This document shows, piece after piece, positions 17,745-27,357 of a DNA stretch of 64,000 nucleotides. The notes beneath the pieces were generated by a model. It did not search any database. It was not told the DNA's origin and worked only from the letters and a program-made list of their open reading frames with translations. This DNA comes from Pseudoalteromonas sp. A601. GTDB taxonomy: Bacteria; Pseudomonadota; Gammaproteobacteria; Enterobacterales; Alteromonadaceae. The stretch spans positions 124,001-188,000 of the forward strand of contig NZ_MXQF01000008.1 in assembly GCF_002165575.1 (NCBI RefSeq). Reading direction: 5' to 3'. The translations under genes and the position numbers were made by a program. Position 1 is the first letter of the stretch. Every line of letters starts with the position of its first letter.

Positions 17745-18027
17745 GGAACCTATAATTGTTAGTTGGTTAATTAGCTAGATTATCAAAAACCTATAATGCC
17801 ACAAAAGCGACATTAATCGCATATTTAAGAGACATTAATTTACAATGGTGATTAATAATCCGCCGCTTTATAAAAAAATATCAAATTTCGACAAAAAAAG
17901 CATAAAGAAACGACAAAGAGTTGCATCCACATGTTTTTTTATTTTCCGTTCAAAGGTAAGATACATGGTTCAAGTGCAACAAAGCACACATTTATTAATG
18001 TAGGCAACTTATATCATTGGAGTGAAG

Positions 18028-19425
18028 ATGAGCCACTTAGCGATTTCAGAGCTATTAAAAGGCAAGGTTGCGGTAGACAGCCAAGTAACAGTAAAAGGCT
18101 GGATCCGTACTCGCCGCGATTCAAAAGCAGGAATTTCATTTTTAGCCGTTCATGACGGTTCATGTTTTGACGCAATTCAAGCGGTAGTGCCTAATTCACT
18201 GAATAATTACGAAGAAGTGACCCGCTTAACAGCAAGCTGCTCTGTATCAGTCACTGGTGTACTGGTTAAATCTGAAGGCAAAGGTCAGTCATTCGAAATC
18301 CAAGCGAATAAGGTTGAAGTATTAGGTTGGGTAGAAAACCCAGACTCATACCCTATGGCTGCTAAACGCCATAGTATCGAATACCTACGTGAACACGCCC
18401 ATTTACGCCCGCGTACTAACATTATTGGTGCCGTAACACGTGTACGTAACTGTTTAGCACAAGCTATTCACCGTTTTTATCACGAACAAGGTTTTTACTG
18501 GATCAGTACACCTATCATCACGGCAAGTGACTGTGAAGGTGCTGGTGAAATGTTCCGCGTGTCTACGCTTGATATGCAAAACTTGCCGCGTACAGATAAA
18601 GGCGATGTTGATTACAGCGAAGATTTCTTCGGTAAAGAAGCATTCCTTACAGTATCTGGTCAGTTAAATGGTGAGACCTATGCATCTGCGATGTCTAAGA
18701 TTTATACATTCGGCCCTACTTTCCGCGCTGAAAACTCAAATACATCTCGCCACCTTGCTGAGTTTTGGATGGTTGAACCAGAGGTTGCGTTTGCAGATCT
18801 TGAAGATATTGCAAAGCTTGCTGAAAACATGCTGAAGTATGTATTTAAAGCCGTACTTGAAGAGCGCCGTGATGATATGGAATTTTTTGCACAACGTGTA
18901 GAAAAAACAGCTATATCGCGCTTAGAAGAGTTTGTTGAAAAAGACTTTGCTCAAGTTGATTACACTGACGCTGTTGAAATATTAAAAGCTTGCGGTAAGA
19001 AATTTGAATATGCCGTTGAATGGGGTGTAGATTTACAGTCTGAGCATGAACGTTACCTTGCAGAAGAACACTTTAAAGCACCGGTCGTTATTAAAAACTA
19101 CCCGCGTGATATTAAAGCATTCTACATGCGTCAAAACGAAGACGGAAAAACGGTTGCTGCTATGGACGTCGTTGCACCTGGCATCGGTGAAATCATTGGT
19201 GGTTCACAACGTGAAGAACGCCTAGATGTACTTGATGCACGTTTAGACGAAATGGGTCTTAATAAAGAAGACTACAGCTGGTACCGCGACCTACGTAAAT
19301 ACGGTTCAGTGCCGCATTCAGGGTTTGGTCTAGGCTTTGAGCGTTTAGTTGCTTATGTAACAGGCATGGGCAATGTACGTGATGTTATCGCCTTCCCACG
19401 TACCAAAGGCAGTGCAACTTACTAA
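18028..19425 (+). CDS. asnS: Asparaginyl-tRNA synthetase
   Basis: A class II synthetase with an N-terminal OB-fold anticodon-binding domain ([16 protein letters not shown]) and catalytic domain. Motif 2 is [17 protein letters not shown] and motif 3 is [15 protein letters not shown]. The ATG at 18028 is preferred over an in-frame GTG six bases earlier because GGAG (18019-18022) is correctly spaced only for the ATG. Length 465 is one residue short of E. coli AsnRS. It is monocistronic with a strong terminator. Confidence 0.96.
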   Translation: MSHLAISELLKGKVAVDSQVTVKGWIRTRRDSKAGISFLAVHDGSCFDAIQAVVPNSLNNYEEVTRLTASCSVSVTGVLVKSEGKGQSFEIQANKVEVLGWVENPDSYPMAAKRHSIEYLREHAHLRPRTNIIGAVTRVRNCLAQAIHRFYHEQGFYWISTPIITASDCEGAGEMFRVSTLDMQNLPRTDKGDVDYSEDFFGKEAFLTVSGQLNGETYASAMSKIYTFGPTFRAENSNTSRHLAEFWMVEPEVAFADLEDIAKLAENMLKYVFKAVLEERRDDMEFFAQRVEKTAISRLEEFVEKDFAQVDYTDAVEILKACGKKFEYAVEWGVDLQSEHERYLAEEHFKAPVVIKNYPRDIKAFYMRQNEDGKTVAAMDVVAPGIGEIIGGSQREERLDVLDARLDEMGLNKEDYSWYRDLRKYGSVPHSGFGLGFERLVAYVTGMGNVRDVIAFPRTKGSATY

Positions 19426-19447
19426 ATAAGTAATTTGTTTATTTTAA

Positions 19448-19474
19448 AAACCAGCTCATTCAGCTGGTTTTTTT
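19448..19474 (+). terminator. Rho-independent terminator after asnS
   Basis: Stem AAACCAGCT / AGCTGGTTT with CATTC loop and a T-run of seven. Confidence 0.9.
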
Positions 19475-19519
19475 ATATTCAAAATTCAGATTTAACCACA
19501 CGGCTAATCAGCATGGTAC

Positions 19520-19545
19520 AAAAAAGTCACCCTTAGGTGACTTTT
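19520..19545 (-). terminator. Rho-independent terminator after dapA-like gene
   Basis: Stem AAAAGTCACC / GGTGACTTTT with a 4-nt loop (CTTA on the plus strand), 22 bp past the minus-strand stop codon. Six A on the plus strand give the T-run. Confidence 0.85.
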
Positions 19546-19566
19546 AAAATAATCGCATAAACATCA

Positions 19567-20481
19567 CTAACCAATAATTAAATCATCTTGCTGTAATAGC
19601 TTAGCCGTGTTTCCAACAATGTCTTCAACAGATAGTGCGTTTATCAGCTCAATACCTTCAGCTTGTTGCTGGGCGCTTAATGGTACATACGGTAAACGAA
19701 ATACTGGGTTAACCGCCGCTGTCATCATCAATGCAGTGTTGATTGCAATTGGGTTAGGCTCACAGAATAACCAATTCATTAATGGCTGTAATGAACGATT
19801 GAGCTCAACGTTTTTTGTATCCATTAATTGGCGGAACAACCCTGGTATTAGGTTCGATGTGACTGAAATTACACCATGTGCTTTATAAATATGACGAGCA
19901 TCATGAGCTTCATCATCATTACCTGACCAACATGCTATTCCTTGTTGCTCATAATGTTCGATACGTTCATTACCACCACACTCTTTAACACCAATAAAGT
20001 GCTCATGCTGAGCTAAAGGTTCAATAATATCGGGGGTCAAGTCTTGCCCTGTACGCCCTGCAACATTGTAAATAAATGCAGGTCCAATCGCCAACACTCG
20101 TTTAAAGTGCTCTTTAACACCCGCAATTGATGTACGACCATAATAAGGGTTAATTTGCAGCGCTGCATCCATACCGCTAGCAAAACCATACTCCGTTGCT
20201 TTTATTGCTTCACGGGTATTATTGCTTCCTGTATTACCTACAATAATTAATTTATCTGAATATTTATTAACGCTGTGCGCAATAAGCATCAAATGCTCTT
20301 CCCAATTCATTAACTGGCCTTCACCGGTTGTGCCGCCGACAACAATGCCATCAACGCCACCAGCAATTTGCTGCTCAACTAATTGATCATAGGTTGCAAG
20401 GTCAATTTCACCCGTTGATAAGTATGGGGTTTTAATTGCTGTGATAAGACTTGCTTGTTTAATTTGTTCTAGGCTGCGCAT
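19567..20481 (-). CDS. dapA: 4-hydroxy-tetrahydrodipicolinate synthase (DapA family)
   Basis: A TIM-barrel aldolase of the DHDPS/NAL superfamily that condenses pyruvate with aspartate semialdehyde in lysine synthesis. VGGTTGEG (48-55), the catalytic Tyr138 in YNVAGRTGQ and Schiff-base Lys166 in GVKECGG are in place. The QINPYYGRTS segment and the Ala-Gly pair where E. coli has Pro-Ser make it resemble the plant-type enzyme more than E. coli DapA. It is monocistronic rather than next to bamC as in enterobacteria. A paralog with another aldehyde substrate cannot be ruled out. Confidence 0.8.
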   Translation of the reverse strand: MRSLEQIKQASLITAIKTPYLSTGEIDLATYDQLVEQQIAGGVDGIVVGGTTGEGQLMNWEEHLMLIAHSVNKYSDKLIIVGNTGSNNTREAIKATEYGFASGMDAALQINPYYGRTSIAGVKEHFKRVLAIGPAFIYNVAGRTGQDLTPDIIEPLAQHEHFIGVKECGGNERIEHYEQQGIACWSGNDDEAHDARHIYKAHGVISVTSNLIPGLFRQLMDTKNVELNRSLQPLMNWLFCEPNPIAINTALMMTAAVNPVFRLPYVPLSAQQQAEGIELINALSVEDIVGNTAKLLQQDDLIIG

Positions 20482-20653
20482 AAAAATATATTCTTAAAAA
20501 AACTTGCAGTATTTGTAACATAAATGAACTTATTTTGGGAGTTTTGCAAAGCCTAATTAATAAAATAACTTGTGTTATGACCGAGTGTAAGACAAAATAA
20601 AACAACTGTACAAATAAACAGTACTATTATTTTTTTACTTCGAGTATCAATTT

Positions 20654-21307
20654 ATGCGTTTATCACGATTTTTAGCAACCCATTTTTATCACAGTGAAGA
20701 GCTTTGTCAGGCCCTAGCAATCGACGAAGACACGCTCTTACTATGGCAGGAGTCGGGACTATTTCCTAAACCCAGCTATTGCATTAAAAATCAGTTAAGT
20801 TGTAGCTCATATTCCGGCCTTTATGAATGTGAAGAGTACGACGACTATTACCCGCGCGGGTGTGTTAATTGGGGCCAAGGCTTAACAAAGCAAAAAATAA
20901 CGTCATCAAGCCAAGCATTTAATTACTTTGCTCAGCAATATATGGCTGCACTGAATAAGCTTGCACAGCAAGGTTTTGAGTTTAACGAGGAACTATTTGG
21001 TAGTGAAGTTGAAGAACACCTGCAACAAGTATGGCAACAGTTTTTATGCAGTAAGTATGGTGTACTAACACAAAACGGCTTAATTGACGAAATAGCGGCT
21101 GTTGATATTGGCCGTTTAGTGGTAGACGACATCACTGAACTTCGCACTAAGGCGTGTCTTAATCAAGATGAACGCACACGGCTACATCCCGCCATGAAGT
21201 TATTAAACCGTGCATTGAGCCATGGTGCTGATCATGAAAAGCAACATACTCTGCGCTCGCGATATATTGATGCGCTCGTGCTCAAATACGACTTATCGGT
21301 AAAATAA
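20654..21307 (+). CDS. Unknown protein, possibly DUF6058 family
   Basis: A 217-residue soluble protein, no signal peptide. The N-terminal 70 residues are notable: LCQALAIDEDTLLLWQESGL resembles a helix-turn-helix-like module, then a Cys-rich, Tyr-rich stretch (LSCSSYSGLYECEEYDDYYP followed by RGCVNW). The rest is helical, ending in a basic segment. The pattern recalls DUF6058 proteins, described as linked to natural-product biosynthesis; I am not certain. It stands alone with no biosynthetic neighbours. Confidence 0.5.
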   Translation: MRLSRFLATHFYHSEELCQALAIDEDTLLLWQESGLFPKPSYCIKNQLSCSSYSGLYECEEYDDYYPRGCVNWGQGLTKQKITSSSQAFNYFAQQYMAALNKLAQQGFEFNEELFGSEVEEHLQQVWQQFLCSKYGVLTQNGLIDEIAAVDIGRLVVDDITELRTKACLNQDERTRLHPAMKLLNRALSHGADHEKQHTLRSRYIDALVLKYDLSVK

Positions 21308-21407
21308 TTATTACCAAAAAATAGTAAAGCAAATAAAAGTGTATGGCGTTAAATCATGGTTACCTTTTATTTAAGATAAATTTACTCACTGTCACTTTGA
21401 TTAACTC

Positions 21408-22094
21408 CTACTCTCCCTTAACTCTTGAGTACAACCAATAATCTAAGCTGACAAAACGGCCGCCGCCGGTAAAGAATAAACTGAGCAACATAACAAAATA
21501 AATTGCTGAGAATTCGATACCATTATTCAAAATAACGGGGGTTCCTGTTTCGTAAAGGTACTCTGGATAGCCATGTTCATTAACCAAGGTTTTAATTTTA
21601 TCAATACGTTGCTGTGCCTCAAGAGAATTGGCTAAGCTGTCTTTTGCCCCAGGTATAGACAACCAATCTAATACTTGTGCTGCGCTCGTTTGTGGGTTTG
21701 TTGGTGTTATAGCAAACCAACCATTACCCCAATGCACTGTGGTTGCTGCGACAACCATAGTGAACATTAGTGGAATCGTAATAACGCGAGTAAATAAGCC
21801 AAGTAATAAAAACCATCCTCCTAAAAACTCACTCCAACCAGCTAAGAAGGCAAGTAAATCAGGAAACGGTAAACCTAAACCCCATTGCTCATTACCAAAC
21901 CATGCAACTATATCTGGCGATGCTAGGAACAGCTCACTCAACCCTACTGAATCAACACTTAGGTTAAGTTTAGAATAGCCGGCAATAATCATCACTGGTG
22001 CGAGAATTAAGCGAAATAATAATGAAGGTATGCCATCCAATATAGCTAATTTTTTAATTGAATAGTTATAACTAGTGAGAAGTGTATTTATCAT
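21408..22094 (-). CDS. DoxX family membrane protein
   Basis: A 228-residue protein with four predicted membrane helices. LFRLILAPVMIIAGYSKL opens the DoxX domain and FLAGWSEFLGGWFLLLGLF is its central helix pair. An insertion of about 80 residues lies between the third and fourth helices (about 125-195), as in HvfX-like members linked to copper-binding peptide clusters. The HvfABC partners are absent here. Role unknown; AAGG precedes the ATG. It is followed 63 bp upstream by fadH on the same strand, so the two may share a transcript. Confidence 0.75.
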   Translation of the reverse strand: MINTLLTSYNYSIKKLAILDGIPSLLFRLILAPVMIIAGYSKLNLSVDSVGLSELFLASPDIVAWFGNEQWGLGLPFPDLLAFLAGWSEFLGGWFLLLGLFTRVITIPLMFTMVVAATTVHWGNGWFAITPTNPQTSAAQVLDWLSIPGAKDSLANSLEAQQRIDKIKTLVNEHGYPEYLYETGTPVILNNGIEFSAIYFVMLLSLFFTGGGRFVSLDYWLYSRVKGE

Positions 22095-22157
22095 AGCGGT
22101 CGCGCCTTTTTAACTTGTACTAACAACAAGACCGCTATGAACGAGAGATTATTTCAG

Positions 22158-24119
22158 TTAAATTTTACGGGCAACCTGTAATGCTTCATAGATTGCGCGT
22201 TTAGCATCTATAGCGGCAGCCAACTTTGCACCACCAATTACATGCACCTTAGGGTTTTCACTAAGCGAACTCAACTCTTCATTATTTGAAACCTGCCCTA
22301 TACAAGCAATTACAGTATCTACAGGTAAGACTTGCTCTTCTCCACTTACGCTAATAGTTAAGCCATGCTTATTGAAGCCTAAATATTGGCAATCAGCAAT
22401 TTGTTTTACGCCATGTTGTTTAGCTACTTGGCGGTGGATCCAGCCGGTTGTTTTGCCTAAATCACTGCCAAAGCGCCCTGCACTTCGTTTGAGCATATAC
22501 AATTGACGACTATCTTTGTGCGGCGATGGTTCACATTCAATACCCCATTGTGACTTAAACTCACTAATAGATTGCTCGCGTTTTTCTGTTAAAAAAGCGA
22601 CCATATCAAAACCAATACCTCCAGCACCTAATATTGCAATTGATTTACCTAACTCTACTTCACCTCTGATCACTTCATCATAGGCATAAACACGCATACC
22701 ATCAGTACATTCAAAGGAAGCTTCTCTAGGTCTTACCCCTGTTGCGAAAACAATATCATCGTAATCTTCTAGCATCTGCTGAGAATATGCTTTTCCTAGT
22801 TCAATTGTGACGTTCAAACGTTCAAGTTCATTTATAAAATAGGTCAGTGTATGGTTAAAGTCTTCTTTACCAGGGATACGCATTGCTAGGTTAAACTGCC
22901 CTCCCATGTCTGCCTTCTTATCAATAAGGGTTACTTGATGACCTTTTTGCGCTAAATAACAACTAGCAGATAGTCCTGCGGGTCCTGCTCCAACCACCAA
23001 TACATTTTTTGTTTTATTAGTTTTGTGTAGTGGATAATCTAGCTCAAACCCGGCTTGTGGATTCACTAAACACGTTGCGCGTTTACCTTTAAATACATGA
23101 TCCAAACAGCCTTGATTACAACCAATACAAATATTTATTTGCTTGCTTTGTTGGGTTTTATATTTATTAAAAAAGTCAGGATCAGCAAGTAATGGTCTTG
23201 CCATGGAGATCAAATCAGCCTCACCTGCATTTAAGATATCATTAGCTATATCGGGAGTATTAATTCTATTTACCGCGATTACAGGTAACTTAACAGCTTC
23301 TTTTAAACGTTTAGATGCTTCTTTAAACGCGCCTGCTGGAACCATGCTGGCAATGGTAGGTACCCTTGCTTCATGCCAACCAATACCTGTGTTTAATATG
23401 TCTACACCCGCTTGCTCTAAAGCTTTTGCTTGAATTACCACTTCATCAGGAGTCGAGCCATTAGGAATTAAATCAACCACTGATAACCTAAAAATAATTA
23501 AAAACTTATCACTCACTTTTTCACGTACAGATTTTACGGTGTCGATTGCTAATCGCATTCGATTTTCTAAACTGCCACCGTATTCATCAATCCGCTTGTT
23601 TGTATGAGGAGCCATGAATTCATTAATTAAGTAACCTTCTGAGCCCATGATTTCAACACCGTCGTAGCCTGCTTTTTCAGCAAGTTTTGCTGAGTGAGCA
23701 AAATCTTTGATGGTTTTTTTTATTGAGCCCAATGACATTGCTTTTGGCTTGTACGGATTAATAGGCGCTTTAATTGCACTCGGTGCTTGATTAAAGGGGT
23801 GATATGCATAACGCCCTGCGTGTAATAATTGTAAGCAAATTTTTCCGCCATGTTGATGCACAACATCGGTGTATGCTTTATGTTTGATCACATCATAAAA
23901 ATTATTAAATGAAGACGATATAGGTGTTAATTTACCTCTTAGGTTAGGGCTGTAACCACCAGTAATGATCATACCTGTGCCGCCTTTCGCCCGTGCTTCG
24001 TAAAACGCTTTTAAACGCTTTCGATTGTGCCAACCTTCTTCAAGGCCTGTGTGCATCGAGCCCATAACTAAACGATTGCGTAATTGTGTGTGCTTTAATT
24101 GTAATTGTTGTTCTAACAT
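22158..24119 (-). CDS. fadH: NADPH-dependent 2,4-dienoyl-CoA reductase
   Basis: Reduces 2,4-dienoyl-CoA during beta-oxidation of unsaturated fatty acids. An N-terminal old-yellow-enzyme barrel (FMN; RNRLVMGSMHTGLEE) leads to a 4Fe-4S motif CIGCNQGCLDHVFKG with a fourth Cys 11 residues on. FAD and NADPH domains follow, with VVGAGPAGLSASCYLA and AILGAGGIGFDMVAFL. The ATG at 24117-24119 with GGGG six bases upstream is preferred over an in-frame TTG. The 653-residue length compares with 672 in E. coli. Confidence 0.93.
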   Translation of the reverse strand: MLEQQLQLKHTQLRNRLVMGSMHTGLEEGWHNRKRLKAFYEARAKGGTGMIITGGYSPNLRGKLTPISSSFNNFYDVIKHKAYTDVVHQHGGKICLQLLHAGRYAYHPFNQAPSAIKAPINPYKPKAMSLGSIKKTIKDFAHSAKLAEKAGYDGVEIMGSEGYLINEFMAPHTNKRIDEYGGSLENRMRLAIDTVKSVREKVSDKFLIIFRLSVVDLIPNGSTPDEVVIQAKALEQAGVDILNTGIGWHEARVPTIASMVPAGAFKEASKRLKEAVKLPVIAVNRINTPDIANDILNAGEADLISMARPLLADPDFFNKYKTQQSKQINICIGCNQGCLDHVFKGKRATCLVNPQAGFELDYPLHKTNKTKNVLVVGAGPAGLSASCYLAQKGHQVTLIDKKADMGGQFNLAMRIPGKEDFNHTLTYFINELERLNVTIELGKAYSQQMLEDYDDIVFATGVRPREASFECTDGMRVYAYDEVIRGEVELGKSIAILGAGGIGFDMVAFLTEKREQSISEFKSQWGIECEPSPHKDSRQLYMLKRSAGRFGSDLGKTTGWIHRQVAKQHGVKQIADCQYLGFNKHGLTISVSGEEQVLPVDTVIACIGQVSNNEELSSLSENPKVHVIGGAKLAAAIDAKRAIYEALQVARKI

Positions 24120-24339
24120 TCTGTGCCCCAATCAACTGGTCTAACCTCTATACATTAGTGAATTCTGCTTGATTGGCAAGCAATAAGCAACAAATCAGGT
24201 AATAAATGTAAAATATGTCAATAAGTTTAGGTTAGTTTTGCCTTTCATAAATACTTAGTTACGATTTAACAGTTAAATTATTTTTTATTCTGAGCTAAGA
24301 TAGTGCTAGTTATAAGCTGTACCAAATTAAGGATTTATT

Positions 24340-26205
24340 TTGATAGCAAAGGTATTTAAAGGACTTTGGACTGGGTTAAATTTTTCCCGCCGTTTAGTTC
24401 TCAATTTATTATTCGTATTACTTGTTATTCTTTTTATCGTTGCAATAACAAGTGATGAGGATGAAATTAAAGTTGCAGATACGTCTGTATTACGGTTAAA
24501 CCTCAACGGACCAATCGTTGAAGAGAAAACCTATGTCGACCCTGTTGAAGCTGCGATTAATGATGCCACTATGGGTAACGAAGCTCCGGCTGAAATACTA
24601 CTCGATGACATTATTGAAGTCATTGATCAAGCGTCTAAAGACGAGCGAATTAGCGTAATGCTGCTTGATCTTCAAAAAATGCCCAGTGCACACCTTAATA
24701 AGTTAAAACAAATCACTGACGCTATTGAACGTTTTAAAGCGCAAAATAAACAAGTTATTGCAACAGGTTATTATTACACCCAAGCGCAGTATTACATTGC
24801 CGCTCATGCTGATGAGATTGCTATGCACCCTTATGGTGGAGTAGCAATTGAAGGTTATGGCATGTACCCACTGTACTTTAAAGATGCCTTAGAAAAACTT
24901 GCCGTTACCCAACATATCTTCCGTGTTGGTACGTTCAAGTCAGCTGTTGAACCCTTTATTCGCAATGATATGTCTGATGCAGCAAAAGAAGCTAACCGTG
25001 TATGGTTAGGTGCTTTATGGCAAGAATATAAGCGTGATGTTGCAGCAGTACGCCCTTTTGATGAATCAAATTTTGATGAAACGATGGATGAGTTACTTAC
25101 AAAAATGCAAGCGGTCAATGGTGACTCTGGTAAATACTCATTAGAAAATCAGTGGGTTGATTCATTAAAAACCAATCAGCAAATTCGTCAACAGTTAATT
25201 GATATTGTAGGCGCTGAAGAAACCGGTAAAACATTCAATCAAGTGTCGTTCCATGAATACTTATCGTTAGTTAAACCACCCATGGAGTTTGACAACCCAA
25301 TTACGGAAAAAGTCGCTGTTGTTGTTGCTAAAGGAACTATTGTTGATGGTGAACGTAAAGCGGGTGAAATCGGTGGTGACTCAACGGCAGCCCTACTTCG
25401 TAAAGCACGCCTAGATGATAAAGTAAAAGCAGTGGTACTACGTATTGATTCAGGTGGCGGTAGCATGTTTGCATCTGAAGTTATTCGTGCCGAAGTACTT
25501 GCACTTAAAGCAGCTGGTAAGCCTGTTATTGCTTCAATGAGCTCTGTTGCGGCATCAGGAGGTTACTGGATTGCCTCTGCCGCTAATGAAATTTGGGCTG
25601 CACCAAGTACGATTACTGGATCTATTGGTGTATTTGGTAGTTTTATGACATTTGAAAACAGTATGGCTAAACTTGGCGTATATTCTGATGGTGTCGCGAC
25701 CACTGAAATGGCTGGTTTATCAATCACTCGCCCACTAAACGAAAAAATGGCTCAGGTTATTCAACTTAGCGTTGAAGATGCTTACCGTCGCTTTTTAGAT
25801 GTTGTGGCTGATGCACGTGACATGACACCTGAACAAGTTGATAGTATCGCACAAGGGCGTGTTTGGATTGCCTCACAAGCGCAAGAGCTTGGCTTAGTCG
25901 ATAAGCTAGGTAACAAGCAAGATGCCATTGAAGCGGCCGCAGCTCTAGCAAAACTCGATTTTTATGAAGTCAAAACAATTAAACAAAGCTTAACACCACA
26001 AGAGCAGATGATGCAGGACATTTTTGGTAATGCCTCTGTTAAAGCATTTATTGGCAACTCAACCACCACACAAAGTGTGCTAGCGAGTCAAACAGATCTT
26101 AACTCTATCGTGAAAAAGTTAAGTACTGAGATCAATGATTTAAAAGATTATAATGATCCACAGAATATCTATTCTCGTTGTTTAGTGTGTAACGTTATTC
26201 AGTAA
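24340..26205 (+). CDS. sppA: Signal peptide peptidase SppA, 67-kDa type
   Basis: An inner-membrane serine protease that degrades released signal peptides. One N-terminal membrane anchor (18-37) precedes two S49 repeats. The Ser-Lys dyad is Lys200 in GTFKSAVEPF and Ser406 in VAASGGYW, near the E. coli positions 209 and 409. The start is TTG with AAGGA seven bases upstream. Length 621 matches the long two-domain form. The terminator that follows ends exactly at the ansA start codon; sppA-ansA adjacency is as in E. coli. Confidence 0.95.
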   Translation: MIAKVFKGLWTGLNFSRRLVLNLLFVLLVILFIVAITSDEDEIKVADTSVLRLNLNGPIVEEKTYVDPVEAAINDATMGNEAPAEILLDDIIEVIDQASKDERISVMLLDLQKMPSAHLNKLKQITDAIERFKAQNKQVIATGYYYTQAQYYIAAHADEIAMHPYGGVAIEGYGMYPLYFKDALEKLAVTQHIFRVGTFKSAVEPFIRNDMSDAAKEANRVWLGALWQEYKRDVAAVRPFDESNFDETMDELLTKMQAVNGDSGKYSLENQWVDSLKTNQQIRQQLIDIVGAEETGKTFNQVSFHEYLSLVKPPMEFDNPITEKVAVVVAKGTIVDGERKAGEIGGDSTAALLRKARLDDKVKAVVLRIDSGGGSMFASEVIRAEVLALKAAGKPVIASMSSVAASGGYWIASAANEIWAAPSTITGSIGVFGSFMTFENSMAKLGVYSDGVATTEMAGLSITRPLNEKMAQVIQLSVEDAYRRFLDVVADARDMTPEQVDSIAQGRVWIASQAQELGLVDKLGNKQDAIEAAAALAKLDFYEVKTIKQSLTPQEQMMQDIFGNASVKAFIGNSTTTQSVLASQTDLNSIVKKLSTEINDLKDYNDPQNIYSRCLVCNVIQ

Positions 26206-26249
26206 ATTAGTCCTTCTCGACTGTACTCTATACCTACACAGGTTATACT

Positions 26250-26277
26250 AAGCCCAGTTTTTTTACTGGGCTTTTTT
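26250..26277 (+). terminator. Terminator after sppA, abutting the ansA start codon
   Basis: Stem AAGCCCAGT / ACTGGGCTT with a T6 loop and a T-run of six that ends directly at the ATG of ansA. Confidence 0.85.
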
Positions 26278-27288
26278 ATGAAACGTAAACGTATTTATAT
26301 CGCTTACACTGGCGGTACCATAGGAATGAAAAAATCAAGCCGCGGCTATATTCCTGCAGAAGGCTTTTTGACCGAAACAGTGGCTAATAACGCAGAATTT
26401 AACCGTGATGAAATGCCTTTTTTTGACATTCACGAATATTGCCCTTTGATAGATTCCTCTGATATGTCTCCTGAACATTGGCAGCTCATTGCCGATGATA
26501 TTAAAAATAAATACCAAGACTATGACGGTTTTGTTGTACTTCATGGAACTGACACCATGGCTTATACCGCGTCGGCATTATCTTTTATGTTTGAAAACCT
26601 CACTAAACCTATTATTGTGACCGGCTCACAAATTCCATTATCACAACTTCGCTCTGACGGACAAGTTAATTTACTTAATGCCATGTACTTAGCAGCTAAC
26701 TACCCAATTGCTGAGGTTAGCTTGTTTTTTAACAACCAGCTTTTTCGAGGTAATCGAGCTACCAAAGCGCACGCAGATGGCTTTGATGCATTTGCATCCC
26801 CAAATTTAGACCCTCTCGCGCTCTCTGGTATCAACATACAATTATTAAAAGGGCAACTTAGCCCCTATGTTGAAAACGAACTCCAAGTAACCAATATCAC
26901 CCCACAACCTATTGGCGTTTTATACCTTTACCCAGGTATTAGCCACGCTGTAGTTAAAAGCTTGGTTAACGACAACATAAAAGCATTGGTGTTATTAAGT
27001 TTTGGTGTAGGAAATGCCCCTCAGGACCCTGATTTTTTAGACATACTATCTAGTGCCAGTAAACGTGGTATGGTCATTATTAACCTGACTCAGTGCTTAA
27101 AAGGTCATGTCAATATGGGTGGCTATGCGACAGGGAACGCCTTATTAAATATTGGCGTAATAAGCGGCTATGATATGACACTAGAAGCATGTTTAACTAA
27201 ACTGCATTACTTATTCAGTCAGCAGCTTGAAGTGGAAACCATTCGTCACTTAATGCAGGATAATTTACGAGGTGAACTGAGCCGTTAA
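26278..27288 (+). CDS. ansA: L-asparaginase I, cytoplasmic
   Basis: Hydrolyses asparagine to aspartate and ammonia. AYTGGTIGM (9-17) holds the nucleophilic Thr14, and VLHGTDTMAYTASAL is the second active-site motif. RSDGQVNLLNA, KAHADGFDAFASPN and GGYATGNALL are almost identical to E. coli AnsA, so the ATG at 26278 is secure and the enzyme is the type I homologue. No signal peptide is present. No ribosome binding site can be seen; the codon follows the T-run of the sppA terminator. Confidence 0.95.
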   Translation: MKRKRIYIAYTGGTIGMKKSSRGYIPAEGFLTETVANNAEFNRDEMPFFDIHEYCPLIDSSDMSPEHWQLIADDIKNKYQDYDGFVVLHGTDTMAYTASALSFMFENLTKPIIVTGSQIPLSQLRSDGQVNLLNAMYLAANYPIAEVSLFFNNQLFRGNRATKAHADGFDAFASPNLDPLALSGINIQLLKGQLSPYVENELQVTNITPQPIGVLYLYPGISHAVVKSLVNDNIKALVLLSFGVGNAPQDPDFLDILSSASKRGMVIINLTQCLKGHVNMGGYATGNALLNIGVISGYDMTLEACLTKLHYLFSQQLEVETIRHLMQDNLRGELSR

Positions 27289-27309
27289 ATATAATGGCTA
27301 AATAGATAG

Positions 27310-27337
27310 AAAAAGCACGCTAAATAGCGTGCTTTTT
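27310..27337. terminator. Bidirectional terminator between ansA and DUF3466 gene
   Basis: Stem AAAAAGCACGC / GCGTGCTTTTT with TAAATA loop, between convergent genes. Confidence 0.88.
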
Positions 27338-27357
27338 GTTTTTAGAGCTAGTTAAAA

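Noticed and set aside
17965..18003. Short frame MVQVQQSTHLLM directly upstream of asnS, possible leader peptide
   Set aside because: It contains no Asn codons and no alternative hairpins or terminator follow it before the asnS start, so an attenuation role is not supported.
21408..22094. DoxX protein as part of a copper-binding peptide (Hvf) cluster
   Set aside because: No HvfA, HvfB or HvfC-like genes are adjacent; only the long loop is similar.
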